Of a stretch of 64,000 nucleotides of DNA, positions 22,488-31,632 are shown one piece after another; positions within the stretch are counted from its first letter, which is position 1; each line of letters starts with the position of its first letter. Below the pieces are notes generated by a model that saw only the letters and a list, made by a program, of their open reading frames with translations, was not told where the DNA came from and ran no database searches. This stretch comes from Selaginella moellendorffii (Eukaryota; Streptophyta; Lycopodiopsida; Selaginellales; Selaginellaceae). The stretch is from assembly GCF_000143415.4 (NCBI RefSeq), contig NW_003314372.1, positions 184,898-248,897 of the forward strand. The letters run 5' to 3'. The position numbers and the translations under genes are program-made.

Positions 22488-23261
22488 CCATGATTGCAAG
22501 GGACTCGAAATCGATGCCCCGGAGGAAGACGATGCCAGGGAGAGGAGAAATATCAGTGCCAGCAGCACCATCACACACACACCAGCGAGAGCAGCAGCGG
22601 CAGCGAGGAGCGAGAGAGAGAGATTTACGCCAAGAGCATCAGGCGCGCCGCGATGGCCAAAACCTCATTCTTCCCAAAAACCCTTCCTCTGCCGCTGCCG
22701 CTGCTTGTCTTGGTCGCAAGAACGCCCGGGAAGAAAGCTATCTATCTATCTATCCTCCCCAGAAAAAAAGACCTAAGAGCTAATAGGAAGAAGAGGAAGA
22801 ACGCTCTATAGCTAAAGCCTCTTTCTCTTTCTGTCCGTGGCCATCAAAAGAAAAAAAAAAAAAGGAGGAATAATGTTGGTATCTGGAATTGAACCACGCA
22901 CTACCTCGCAAGAAAAAGTATAGTAGCAAATTTTCTATGGTATCGAGGAAATCATCCACCCTTTCTCACTAAGATTTAATCGAATAAGAATATGGTGAGT
23001 CGCGGATCTTCACTGTTTGCTGGAAGAACAAGAACTATAGTTTTAGCACATAACACCTCTTTTCTTTTGGAATCTTGTCATCTTCCACGTACGTCCGCCA
23101 CCAATCGCTCGCCGGGAAGGTTTTCCAAGTGTCCCACTCTTGGATTCGTTTTGTTTTTCCATTCTGCTGGATCGATCGATCGACCCCACTCCTTGTTGGA
23201 TTCGTTTGTCGCTCCTAGTTACCGACCGCGATCGATGAATCGATCGATCTTCTACGAGCTT
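22488..23261. other. Intergenic: TMEM131-like promoter and Mpv17 3' end
   Basis: Contains purine-rich DNA near 22600-22820 with a (TATC)n run at about 22739-22755, an A13 tract near 22851-22863, and two TGGTATC motifs 60-80 bp downstream. No coding exon is supported. Confidence 0.4.
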
Positions 23262-24037
23262 CTACGAGCTCACTGGCGATGGCGATGGCGCCTGTCCTTG
23301 CTCCTGCTGTGACGACGCTGGCGATGGCGATGGCGGTGACGAGGGAGTGATGAACGCCATGAGTTTCTTCTTCCAGGCCGCGTCTTCCTGCTTGTTGACC
23401 CACGAGAGGAAGGCGCTTTCGAGCAGGCAGAGCGAGTTGAGATAGAGGAGCTGATGCTCTACCGGGACGAAGCGAAAGTTGACGGCCTGGAGCAGAGGCC
23501 ACACCATTCCACCCGATACGAGGGCCGGGACTATGTCTCGCTTGACGTCGGCAAACACCTGAGAGCTCGGCTTTCCAGCCGTGAATCCCATCAATGAGAA
23601 GAAGAGTCCCAAGTGCACAGGCTCCAGCAAAGCGTCCGGGACGAGCTTTGCCACAATGAATCGCGGAGAATTTGGCGTCAGCAAAAGTTTCTTCTTCACG
23701 AATCTGTCCAGCCCCTGGTACCTGGCAGCAGCGCAATTCGTCAAAAGAGCTCCTCCGGCACAAAGGGGAAAAGAGGGAAAAGAGAAATTTGCGATCGATC
23801 GGCTGCCTACCAGTAATGACCGGCCGGCCCGACGAATCCCAATCCAAAAATGCAGCACGCCGCTGTTCTTTTCAGATCGATCGGCCTCTCCTCGTCGTCG
23901 TCTTGCATCGACGCATTAATCTTCTGCGCGATCACGTCGCCGCTTCCCCACAGGATCCCTGACACGATTGCTTGCGTGCGTACCGGGCGCGCCGCGAGCT
24001 GGCTGCGATACCACGACCACGCTCGACCTGCCGCCAT
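23262..24037 (-). CDS. Mpv17/PMP22 family membrane protein
   Basis: Two exons (24037-23811, 23721-23262) encode 228 residues. Family blocks are SQLAARPVRTQAIVSGILWGSG, shortened here as RPVRTQAIVSGILWGSGD, then GFVGPAGHYWYQGLD across the intron, KLVPDALLEPVHLGLFF and VWPLLQAVNFRFVPVEHQ. Four membrane helices are expected. Members sit in the mitochondrial inner membrane (Mpv17, Sym1) or the peroxisomal membrane (PMP22). An Arg-rich N-terminus (MAAGRAWSWYRSQ) could favour mitochondria. The tail is Ser/Pro/Gln rich and lacks a clear peroxisomal signal. The first ATG in frame is 24037. Confidence 0.9.
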
Positions 24038-24277
24038 CGCCGTCACTCGTCCATTGTACGCCAAAACCCTAGACTGGCCGATGGTGGTATATCCGCGAGA
24101 ATCTTTGAAAGAATCCTTCCTCGTGCTTCAAAATCTGGGATGGGATGACCCGGCATTGGCAGAAATCTCGAAATTTCTTGATCCACTGGAAGTGTGGAGC
24201 AGCGGAGCAATGGATCAAGCAGCGAACCGCGAGAAATATTTCACTGAGCCCTTGTTAGGGTTCTTCATTACCGCATT
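24038..24277. promoter_or_regulatory. Bidirectional promoter between Mpv17-like and BCAT genes
   Basis: A 240-bp gap between divergent genes with telo-box-like motifs next to both: AAAACCCTAGAC (24063-24074) beside the Mpv17 start and TTAGGGTTC (24256-24264) beside the BCAT start. Confidence 0.5.
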
Positions 24278-26052
24278 ATGGCTTGCGCGCTCAATGGATC
24301 GCAGCTCCAGCTCCAGGCGCTCTCGAATGACAGGCACTCGAGAATCCGTGGTCTCGATCTATGCCGATCCATGCCGCGCATCGAAATCTCCAGACTCCGG
24401 GTGAGTGAGATTTCGATTTCCCTTTTGCTTCGATCCGACTGGTTCGCTGTCCTTCCAGCAAAACAAGTCACTCAAGATCCAAGCGGGGGTGACTGTGAGC
24501 ACCACCAAGTAAGCTCTCGAATCGATTCGCGTCTAGCTGTGGCGCTCTAAGCAAAAATGCCAGGGATACTGCTGCTCTTGGATCAGACATCGATTGGGAG
24601 AACATTGGCTTTGGAATTCGTTCTACGGACTTCATGTACGTAATGAAGACCGATCGAAGCGGGGAATGGAGGTCGGGAGAACTTCTTCCATTTGGAAACT
24701 TGGAGCTCAGTCCTGCCGCTGGAGTGCTCAACTATGGACAAGTAAACAAACTTTTTTCTTTGTTTCTCTTGTACAATCCCTGTTTGATCCTTTGTTGTTC
24801 TTGCCAGGGCTTGTTTGAAGGCATGAAAGCTTACCGGACACAAGATGGCTCCGCGGTTTTGTTTCGACCAAAAGAAAATGCACTTCGTATGATCTCCGGA
24901 GCAAAACGAATGTGCATGCCGGCACCATCGGTAGGGGATTTCACTGCCGCTGTGAAGAGCACAGTGAAAGCAAACGTTCGTTGGGTATGTGGCCTCGCTC
25001 TAGCGGCTTTTAGCGGTTGTTTTTTTTTTTGTTTTCACAGGTTCCGTGACAGGTACCTCCTCATGGCAAAGGTTCTCTATACATCCGACCTTTGCTCATT
25101 GGATCCGGAGCTATTCTAGGCCTTGCACCAGCTCCGGAGTATAGCTTCATCATCTATGTGTCACCCGTGGGAAATTATTTCAAGGTTACACTGCTTTGAG
25201 TGCGCTGCTCTTATATTGACTACTGCGTGTTTGTTTTTTCTTCCTCGCAGAGTGGCTTAGCTCCTATCTCACTCAAAGTGGAAACGTTTTACCACCGCGC
25301 AGCACCTGGAGGAACTGGTGGCGTCAAGACGATTGGAAACTACGCTCCTGTAAGTTAGTGTTTTCGTGACTGGCGCACTGGGCCCGATCCGCCACTTCTG
25401 CGTTTTTGTTGCTCTAAGCTGACTTTTGTGTCGTGAAGGTTTTAAAGACACAACTCGATGCCAAGGACCAAGGCTTCTCGGATGTTTTGTATCTAGATGC
25501 TGCCGAGAACAAGTATGTCGAGGAGGTTTCGTCTTGCAACATTTTTACCGTGAAGGTAAGGTTGATTCACATCTTTGCTTGGGTAAGAAATATACTCTCG
25601 TATGCACAGGGTAACACGATCTCCACTCCTGAAACGCTGGGCACGATACTCCCTGGGATTACCAGGAAGAGCATAATAGAACTTGCTCGAGACATGGGCT
25701 ATAAGGTAGAAAACTTCTCTCAGCTTTATATATATATAACTCGAGAGACTGTCACTCGATCTCAGGTGAAGGAGACGGCCGTGACAGTGGAGGAATTGCT
25801 TGACGCAGACGAGGTGTTTTGCACGGGGACTGCCGTGGTTGTCAATCCGGTTGGATCGATCACATACGGTGATAGAAGGTGCGAGTGAGATTTTCTAATC
25901 TAGAGCAGTGACTAAAATTCGAGGTTTTGCAATTCAGGGTAACTTACAGTGATGGCGGCGTGGGAAAAGTGTCAAGAGCGCTAAGCACGTCCCTGACCGA
26001 CATCCAGATGGGTAGAAGCGAAGATAAGTTTGGCTGGGTAGAACAACTGTGA
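24278..26052 (+). CDS. BCAT: Branched-chain amino acid aminotransferase
   Basis: PLP-dependent fold-type IV enzyme that makes or breaks down Leu, Ile and Val by transamination with glutamate. Ten exons (24278-24400, 24459-24508, 24552-24741, 24808-24984, 25053-25184, 25251-25349, 25439-25555, 25610-25705, 25766-25878, 25938-26052) give about 403 residues. Motifs include [37 protein letters not shown] (with the PLP lysine in [10 protein letters not shown]), [14 protein letters not shown] and [15 protein letters not shown], then [11 protein letters not shown]. The first 60 residues are rich in S and R ([14 protein letters not shown]) and look like a plastid or mitochondrial transit peptide. The C-terminal [15 protein letters not shown] fits. 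Which organelle is not clear. Confidence 0.93.
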
Positions 26053-26130
26053 AAGAAACACGGATAAATTCAAAGGTCCTCTCTTTCCTTTAATGCACTC
26101 TAGGGTTTAGGGTTCTTGGGCAGGTTTTGG

Positions 26131-27807
26131 ATGGTTAGGGCTTGGGCGGCTATGTGGATGATCAGGCTCCAAAGGCTTGCATCTGCGAGGGAGTTCCAGG
26201 CGCGATCGAGGCTCTGCGCGGCTAGATCGCATTCTTCTACCACATTTTCGACAGAAGAGGCAATCGGCGCCAAGGCCGCCAGTGGCAGCAGCGCGCCGCC
26301 CGAGGAAATCGCCCAGGAAGTCGCCAAAGCGACAGCAAGCTCAGGCAAGCAGGATGGATCTTTTTCCGAGGTGGAAGAGATGGTCGCGGAGGTGGGTTCT
26401 AAAGCGTCCTGGAGAGGGATCAAAGCGCTCTTTGGTCTTACAGCTACAGCTGCTATTGCCGGGGTTTCTTACGTGACCTATGGTAAGAGAGAAGAAATGT
26501 ATGTCTTTTGCTTTCTCAGTTCGTTCCTTTCCAGCTTACTCGTACGAGGATATTGAAAGGGTAGTGAAGCCTTTGCGTCAACAAAAACCTTTGATTACTC
26601 AAGACAAGCCAATTCTTGAGGTAAGAAGAGATTTATTTCCTCCCTATCAATCTGTGATAGTAACTCCTGTGTCTAACTTGGCAGAGAATACAAGATCTTG
26701 TTTACTGCACGTCTTGCGAGGGTATTCTTTCATTTTTGTAAGAATAGGTGTGCTGATCACGTAGTATATCGTTTTCTTAGTCGCCTTGGCAGCAACTGAC
26801 GCGTATTTGGATTTGAGGAGGTCCGTGGAAGAGCAAGTTAAGGCATGTTATCTGTTACCACGGCTCGGTTCTGGCGATTTAACTTGGTTTTCGTCTTTTG
26901 CAGGGTTTTGCGGCTCCGTCGTCTGATAAGTTGCTACCCGATTTGATTCCTCAGGAGCAGCATGTCTACACAATTGTCCTTGATCTAAATGAGACGCTGG
27001 TGTTTTCGGAGTGGAAGGTAGTGGCTTTTCAGCAACCCCGTCCTCGTTTTAAATGTGATGTTACAGAGAGAGAGGGGCTGGGGTACTTTCAAACGCCCTG
27101 GAGTTGAAGCTTTTCTCGAAAAGCTAGCACACTACTATGAGATAGTTGTGTATTCTGATCAGCTAAGCTTTGTAAGTTGTTCACCCGGTGGCTTTGCTTT
27201 GCTCACGGCTCTTTGTTTTCTCAGTACGTGGATCCCATTTTGGAGAGGCTTGATCAGAAGGGTTGCATCCGCTATCGGCTAGCACGGGATGCCACGAACT
27301 ATCTCGATGGGAAGCACTTTCGAGTGAGTATAACTTTGGTATGGTAGTGGACTTAAAGGTTGGTGTTTTTCCTGCCAGGACTTGTCCAAACTAAACAGGG
27401 ATCCGAAGAAAATCATGTACATCAGCGGCCATGCTTTGGACACTTGTCTCCAACCCGAGAACGCAGTTCCTATCAAGCCCTGGAAACTGGAAAGCGACGA
27501 CACTGCTCTTCTCGACCTCCTTCCCTTTCTCGAATGTAAGCCTCATTCATTCCTTTGTCATATCTTTCGCATTCTAATCACGGATCGTATCGTATAGTTG
27601 TGGCGAGACAACGCCCCCCTGATGTGCGTACTGTTCTCGAATCATACAAGGGACGTGACATCGCGACCGAGTTCCGCGAGAGAGCAAAGCAAAACCAGAG
27701 GTTTGAGAGCTGGATTTCCATTTAGTAAATCTTGACAACCTCTCGTTCGTTCCAGGCGAGTACAGGAAAGGAAGCAAGGCCAGGGGAAGTTCTGGCGTGG
27801 GTTGTGA
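26131..27807 (+). CDS. TIM50: Mitochondrial import inner membrane translocase subunit TIM50
   Basis: Receptor of the TIM23 complex facing the intermembrane space. Ten exons (26131-26482, 26535-26620, 26685-26721, 26781-26842, 26904-27017, 27067-27171, 27225-27323, 27379-27535, 27598-27700, 27756-27807) give 388 residues. The N-terminus is a presequence (MIRLQRLASAREFQARS), then a single membrane helix (GLTATAAIAGVSYVTY). The FCP1-like domain reads TIVLDLNETLVFSEWKRERGW, in parts, and LARDATNYLDGKHFRDLSKL, PKKIMYISGHAL and QPENAVPIKPWKL, as in plant TIM50. The phosphatase DxDx(T/V) motif is DLNET, with Asn for the second Asp, so enzyme activity is unlikely. Intron 4 (26843-26903) uses a GC donor. 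Telo-type TAGGGTTTAGGGTTC lies at 26101-26115. Confidence 0.94.
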
Positions 27808-28191
27808 GAAGAGCAAAGGAGACTAGCCTACTTATAGAACGAACTTAAGCATCAAATCAAGATCAAGAGCGAGCGCAAAAAATTTTCTTTCAGTTTTTAC
27901 TTTTAGCCTGTACAGTTTTGCGCAACGGGAAAAAACATTTTTACATTTGCCATTAATGTTATGGTTGATTCCAAACAAACGGGATAAGTTTTGAATATTC
28001 TTGTTGGATACACCGACAACGAGTCGCAACGAGTCCGCAGCTTTTTGCCGAGTGTGATGAGCTGGTTACTCTATAAGTTTGGCACTTGGAAGAAATCCAG
28101 GAGGGAAGGAAGAGGGCTTTCTTTATAGCAAGGTAAAGTACCCGCTCGCGGGAGGAGGAAGCTCTCTCCCTCTCTCTCTCCTCCAAGATCG
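27808..28191. other. Intergenic: TIM50 3' UTR and OSCA promoter
   Basis: AT-richer DNA without coding exons. A TATA-like TTCTTTATAGC lies at about 28118-28128, some 65 bp before the OSCA start, with a CTCTC-rich leader. Confidence 0.45.
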
Positions 28192-30616
28192 ATGGACACC
28201 ACGGCGTTCATCACATCGCTGGTCACCTCGCTGCTAATCTTCCTCTTTCTGTCGCTCCTCTACGTCTTGCTCGCGCGGCGGCCCAAGAATTACCCAGTCT
28301 ACTACCCCGCCGTGCTCATCCGCGAGGAGGAAGGCAAGGGAAATCCCGAGGTTGCGCGCCTGCGCACGCCCTTCCAATGGCTGAGCGAGGCCTGGCGAGT
28401 CACCGAGTCGGAGATTGTGAGCTTCGCGGGCCTGGACGCTGCCATCTACATTCACCTCCTGGATGCCGGTAAGAGCGTTTGCGCAAGAATTTCCTTCCGA
28501 GGCAAATCCATCGATCCATGGCTGTGCAGCGCTCAAGATCCTGAGCATAGCGGCGCTGTTTTGCCTCCCCGTGCTCGTCACGGTGGCAGCACTGAGTGAC
28601 GACTACGCGAGAAAAGCGAGGCCAAGCACCGGCGGCTCCACCACCGCCACGAACTCCACCGATGCTACATTCTCTGGCCTGGACAAGCTGGCCATGGGAA
28701 ACATACCGGTGAGTGGAAATCAATCGTCTCGTCTCAATCGTCTTGGCTGATGCATTGGCGGCGCAGGAGCGGAACTCCAAGATCTGGCTCTTCGCCATCG
28801 GCGCTTACTGGCTCTCGGCGGCGGTCTACATCGTGCTGTGGACAAAGTACCGCCGAATCTCCAAGCTCCGCAAGTCCGTGCTATCCTCGGGCGCCAGGCC
28901 CGAGCAATTCGCGGCGCTGGTGCGCGACATTCCCCGCTCCCACCGCGACACCGCCCAGATCGACGCCTTCTTCCGCCGCATCCACCCCGACTCCTACGAG
29001 CGATGCATCCCGGTGGGCGATCTCGGCGGCGCGTCCAAGACGTGGAAGGCGATGGAATCCACCAAGGCGAAGCTGGATCGCGCGCAGGCCGGGGTGACGA
29101 GCAGCAATCGCCCGCATCACAAGACTGGGACGCTCGGATTGCTCGGTCCCAGCGTCGACTCCGTGGATTTCTACAAGGAGAAGCTCCGGGAGGCGAGCGA
29201 GCGGCACAAGAGCAGTAAAACCGCGGCGGCGGCGGCGCCGCCGGGGAGAGCGGCGATCCTGGTTTTCAACAATCCGGCGGCGGCGGCGGCTTGCGGGCAG
29301 TGCGTCTACTCGGCCTCGTCGGCGGGGCGATGGGTGACGAGCCCGGCGCCGGAGCCACGCCAGATGATCTGGGGGAATGTAAAGATCCCCTGGTACCAGC
29401 GTTACATCCGGCAAGCGATCGTCTACACGCTGGTGGCGCTCACCATCCTCTTCTTCATGATACCCATTGGTTTCGTGTCCGCCTTCTCGACGCTGGACAA
29501 GCTCGAGAAGCTAGTGCCGTTTGTGAAGAACATCGAGAAGATCAAGGTGTTGAGCACCGTGCTCCAGGCCTACTTGCCGCAGCTGGCGCTCATCGTGTTC
29601 TTGGCCCTCTTGCCGACGCTGCTGCTCTTCCTGTCGCGGATGGAGGGGATTGTGTCGCAGAGCCATGTCGAGCGCGCCGCCGCCGGGAAGTACTTCTACT
29701 TCAACGTCTTCAACGTGTTCTTGGGCATCACCATCACCAGCTCGCTGTTTGACACGGTCAAGAAGATCCAGAAGGAGCCCAACTCGACCGTGTCACTGCT
29801 GGGCGCGGCCATTCCACCTGCGGCATCCTTCTTCATCACCTTCATCGCCCTCAGGTAAGTGTCAGTAGCGCAAGAGTTCTTCCTGGAAACTTAGCTAGTT
29901 TTCTTCATTCTTGCACAGGTTCTTCGTTGGCTATGGCTTGCAGCTCTCGAGGCTGGTGCCGCTGATCATCTTTCGCATCAAGAAGAAGTATCTCTGCAAG
30001 ACGAAAGAGGATATCAGAGCTGCATGGGCACCCAAAGATTTTAGCTATGCCACCAGAGTTCCCGGAGACATGCTCATACTCACCATTGCACTCTGCTATG
30101 CTGTGATCGCACCCATGGTTCTTCCTTTTGCGCTTGTCTACTTTGCCTTTGCGTGGATCATCGCTCGGCACGAGGTTGGAGCTCTCTTCCCTTTGCTGTT
30201 TCTTCCAACTTTTGTGCTAAGATCTCTTTCTCCAGGCGTTGAAGGTGGTGGTGCCGGCTTATGAGAGCTACGGTCGAATGTGGCCTCACATCCACACTAG
30301 AATTATTGCAGCTCTTCTCGTCTCGCAGCTTGCAATGCTCGGCTACTTCTCCATCAAGAAGTTTGTGTTCAGTCCCATCTTGGTGCCGCTGCCCATCGCC
30401 ACACTGCTCTTCGCCCTCATCACCAACAAGATCTACTATCCCACCTTCAAGAATCCACCGCTGGAGGTGACCGGTCTCACCAAGGAGCACATCCCCACCG
30501 TCTCGAGCATCGTCACTGCCTACACACCGAGTTATCTCGACGAAGAGCACGAGCGGGACAAATTTGAAGACGCTCGATCTGCGGTGACGTCGGCGGGGAT
30601 CACAGCGCCTGTTTGA
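28192..30616 (+). CDS. OSCA: OSCA/CSC1-like mechanosensitive calcium-permeable channel
   Basis: Hyperosmolality- and stretch-gated cation channel of the DUF221/TMEM63 family. Five exons (28192-28468, 28530-28708, 28767-29854, 29919-30174, 30236-30616) give 726 residues. The N-terminal helix is followed by the late-exocytosis block (RTPFQWLSEAWRVTESEIV and FAGLDAAIYIHLLD). A cytosolic RRM-like loop lies between helices 2 and 3. The channel core includes RYIRQAIVYTLVALTILFFM, FVSAFSTLDKLEKL and FYFNVFNVFLGITI. The segments APMVLPFALVYFAFAWII and YESYGRMWPHIHTRIIAALL match the family. Eleven helices are expected. Exon 3 is very GC rich with Ala runs in the loop. The C-terminus is short and acidic. 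Confidence 0.94.
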
Positions 30617-30832
30617 TCGATGATCGATGGATTCCTGCCTGTGCCTACTTACTTGTTTTGTGTAAATTTGTGTTATTGTGTATGATAAGCTCCGCCTTTC
30701 AGCCAGTGTGCTCGGGCTTGACTCTTGCATCTCCGTTGGACAGTCCGGGGATTGGCTGCGCAGCACTTCTTCGAGATTCCTGCGCACTCGTGCGTGTAAG
30801 TAGAACTAAAAGAATTGTTTTTTTTTTTTTTG

Positions 30833-31576
30833 CTAAGTTTGAGACTGACTGACCAGAGCCGATGCTGTACGTAACATTCGGTATGTTTCAGTCTCCTCGG
30901 GGAAGGCCTCCTCCACCTCCTCCAGTATGTGCTTTCGAAGTGCCTGCAAAGAGATTTGAGACAAGAGCAAAGAGAGGTCCCAGGAAGAACTCGCCTTGAA
31001 GGCGTCGACTTTGCCTTTGGTTGCCTGGTTTCGCTGAATGCAATGGTTAAGAAGATCCTTGGTGAATTCGTCGGGATTCTTGCCTTCGTCAATGAATCTG
31101 GCAAAACAGGTTGCTCAATCGGATCGCTGGGATGGATCGATTACCTTATCACCTCCACGGGGATCTCAAGGTTGCACTGGTTGGAGGAGGATTGCATCAA
31201 GTTGAGATCCTTGACAAGCTCATTCCTGGTTCCATGTAAAACATTAAATCAAACGTGTGAGAGAGACTCCAGCTCCAACGCTGAGGAGAGGGAGAAGGAT
31301 TGATTTTGAGGGAGATTCCAGCTCTAGCTCTAACGCTGAGAAGGAGATGGAGAAGGATTGATTTTGAGAGAGATTCCAGCTCTAACGCTCACAAGAAGGG
31401 GGAAAGATTGTTTTTGAGCTCCAGGGAGGAATTCTTGCTTACAGGCGCTCCAGGACGAGCAGCTGCGATGGAAGCGTGAAAGAGGAGACGGAGCAGTGGA
31501 GCTGATGAAGTGTGGCGAGCGCGCTGTGCAAGCTCTCCTCCATCCCCGCCAGCGCCATTTTGCTGTTACTCTCCAT
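30833..31576 (-). CDS. MED10: Mediator of RNA polymerase II transcription subunit 10
   Basis: Middle-module subunit of the nuclear Mediator complex. Four exons (31576-31443, 31225-31145, 31097-30995, 30943-30833) give 142 residues. Family blocks are ERLNELVKDLNLM, CNLEIPVEVIRFIDEGKNPDEF, read in parts, TKDLLNHCIQRNQATKGKVDAF and LRKHILEEVEEAFPEE. The length is a little short of seed-plant MED10. The last intron uses a GC donor (AAG|GCGAGT at 30994-30993). Intron 1 holds a three-copy minisatellite. The start codon lies 56 bp from the divergent start of the MRD1 gene. Confidence 0.87.
31261..31418. repeat. Minisatellite of three imperfect 49-58 bp copies in MED10 intron 1
   Basis: Copies 31261-31309, 31310-31366 and 31367-31418 share GAGATTCCAGCTC, AACGCTGAG and AGAAGGATTGATTTTGAG blocks. 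Copy 2 has an inserted CTAGCT; copy 3 is the most divergent. Confidence 0.8.
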
Positions 31577-31632
31577 CGCCTAGGGTTAGGGCTTTGAGCG
31601 GGCTTTGAGCCGGCTTTGAGCGCGCTTGGGCT
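31577..31632. promoter_or_regulatory. 56-bp gap between the divergent MED10 and MRD1 start codons
   Basis: Holds GCCTAGGGTTAGGGCTTTG at about 31579-31597, a double telo-box, then GCTTTGAGC repeated three times. There is no room for two separate core promoters, so the two 5' UTRs must be very short or overlap. Confidence 0.6.

Noticed and set aside
22870-22960. tRNA-like T-arm on the minus strand (GGTTCAATTCC) followed by a T13 run
   Set aside because: The 7-bp acceptor stem has no partner at the expected distance and the T-stem pairs poorly. TGGTATC instead occurs twice in the same direction, so this is not a tRNA gene.
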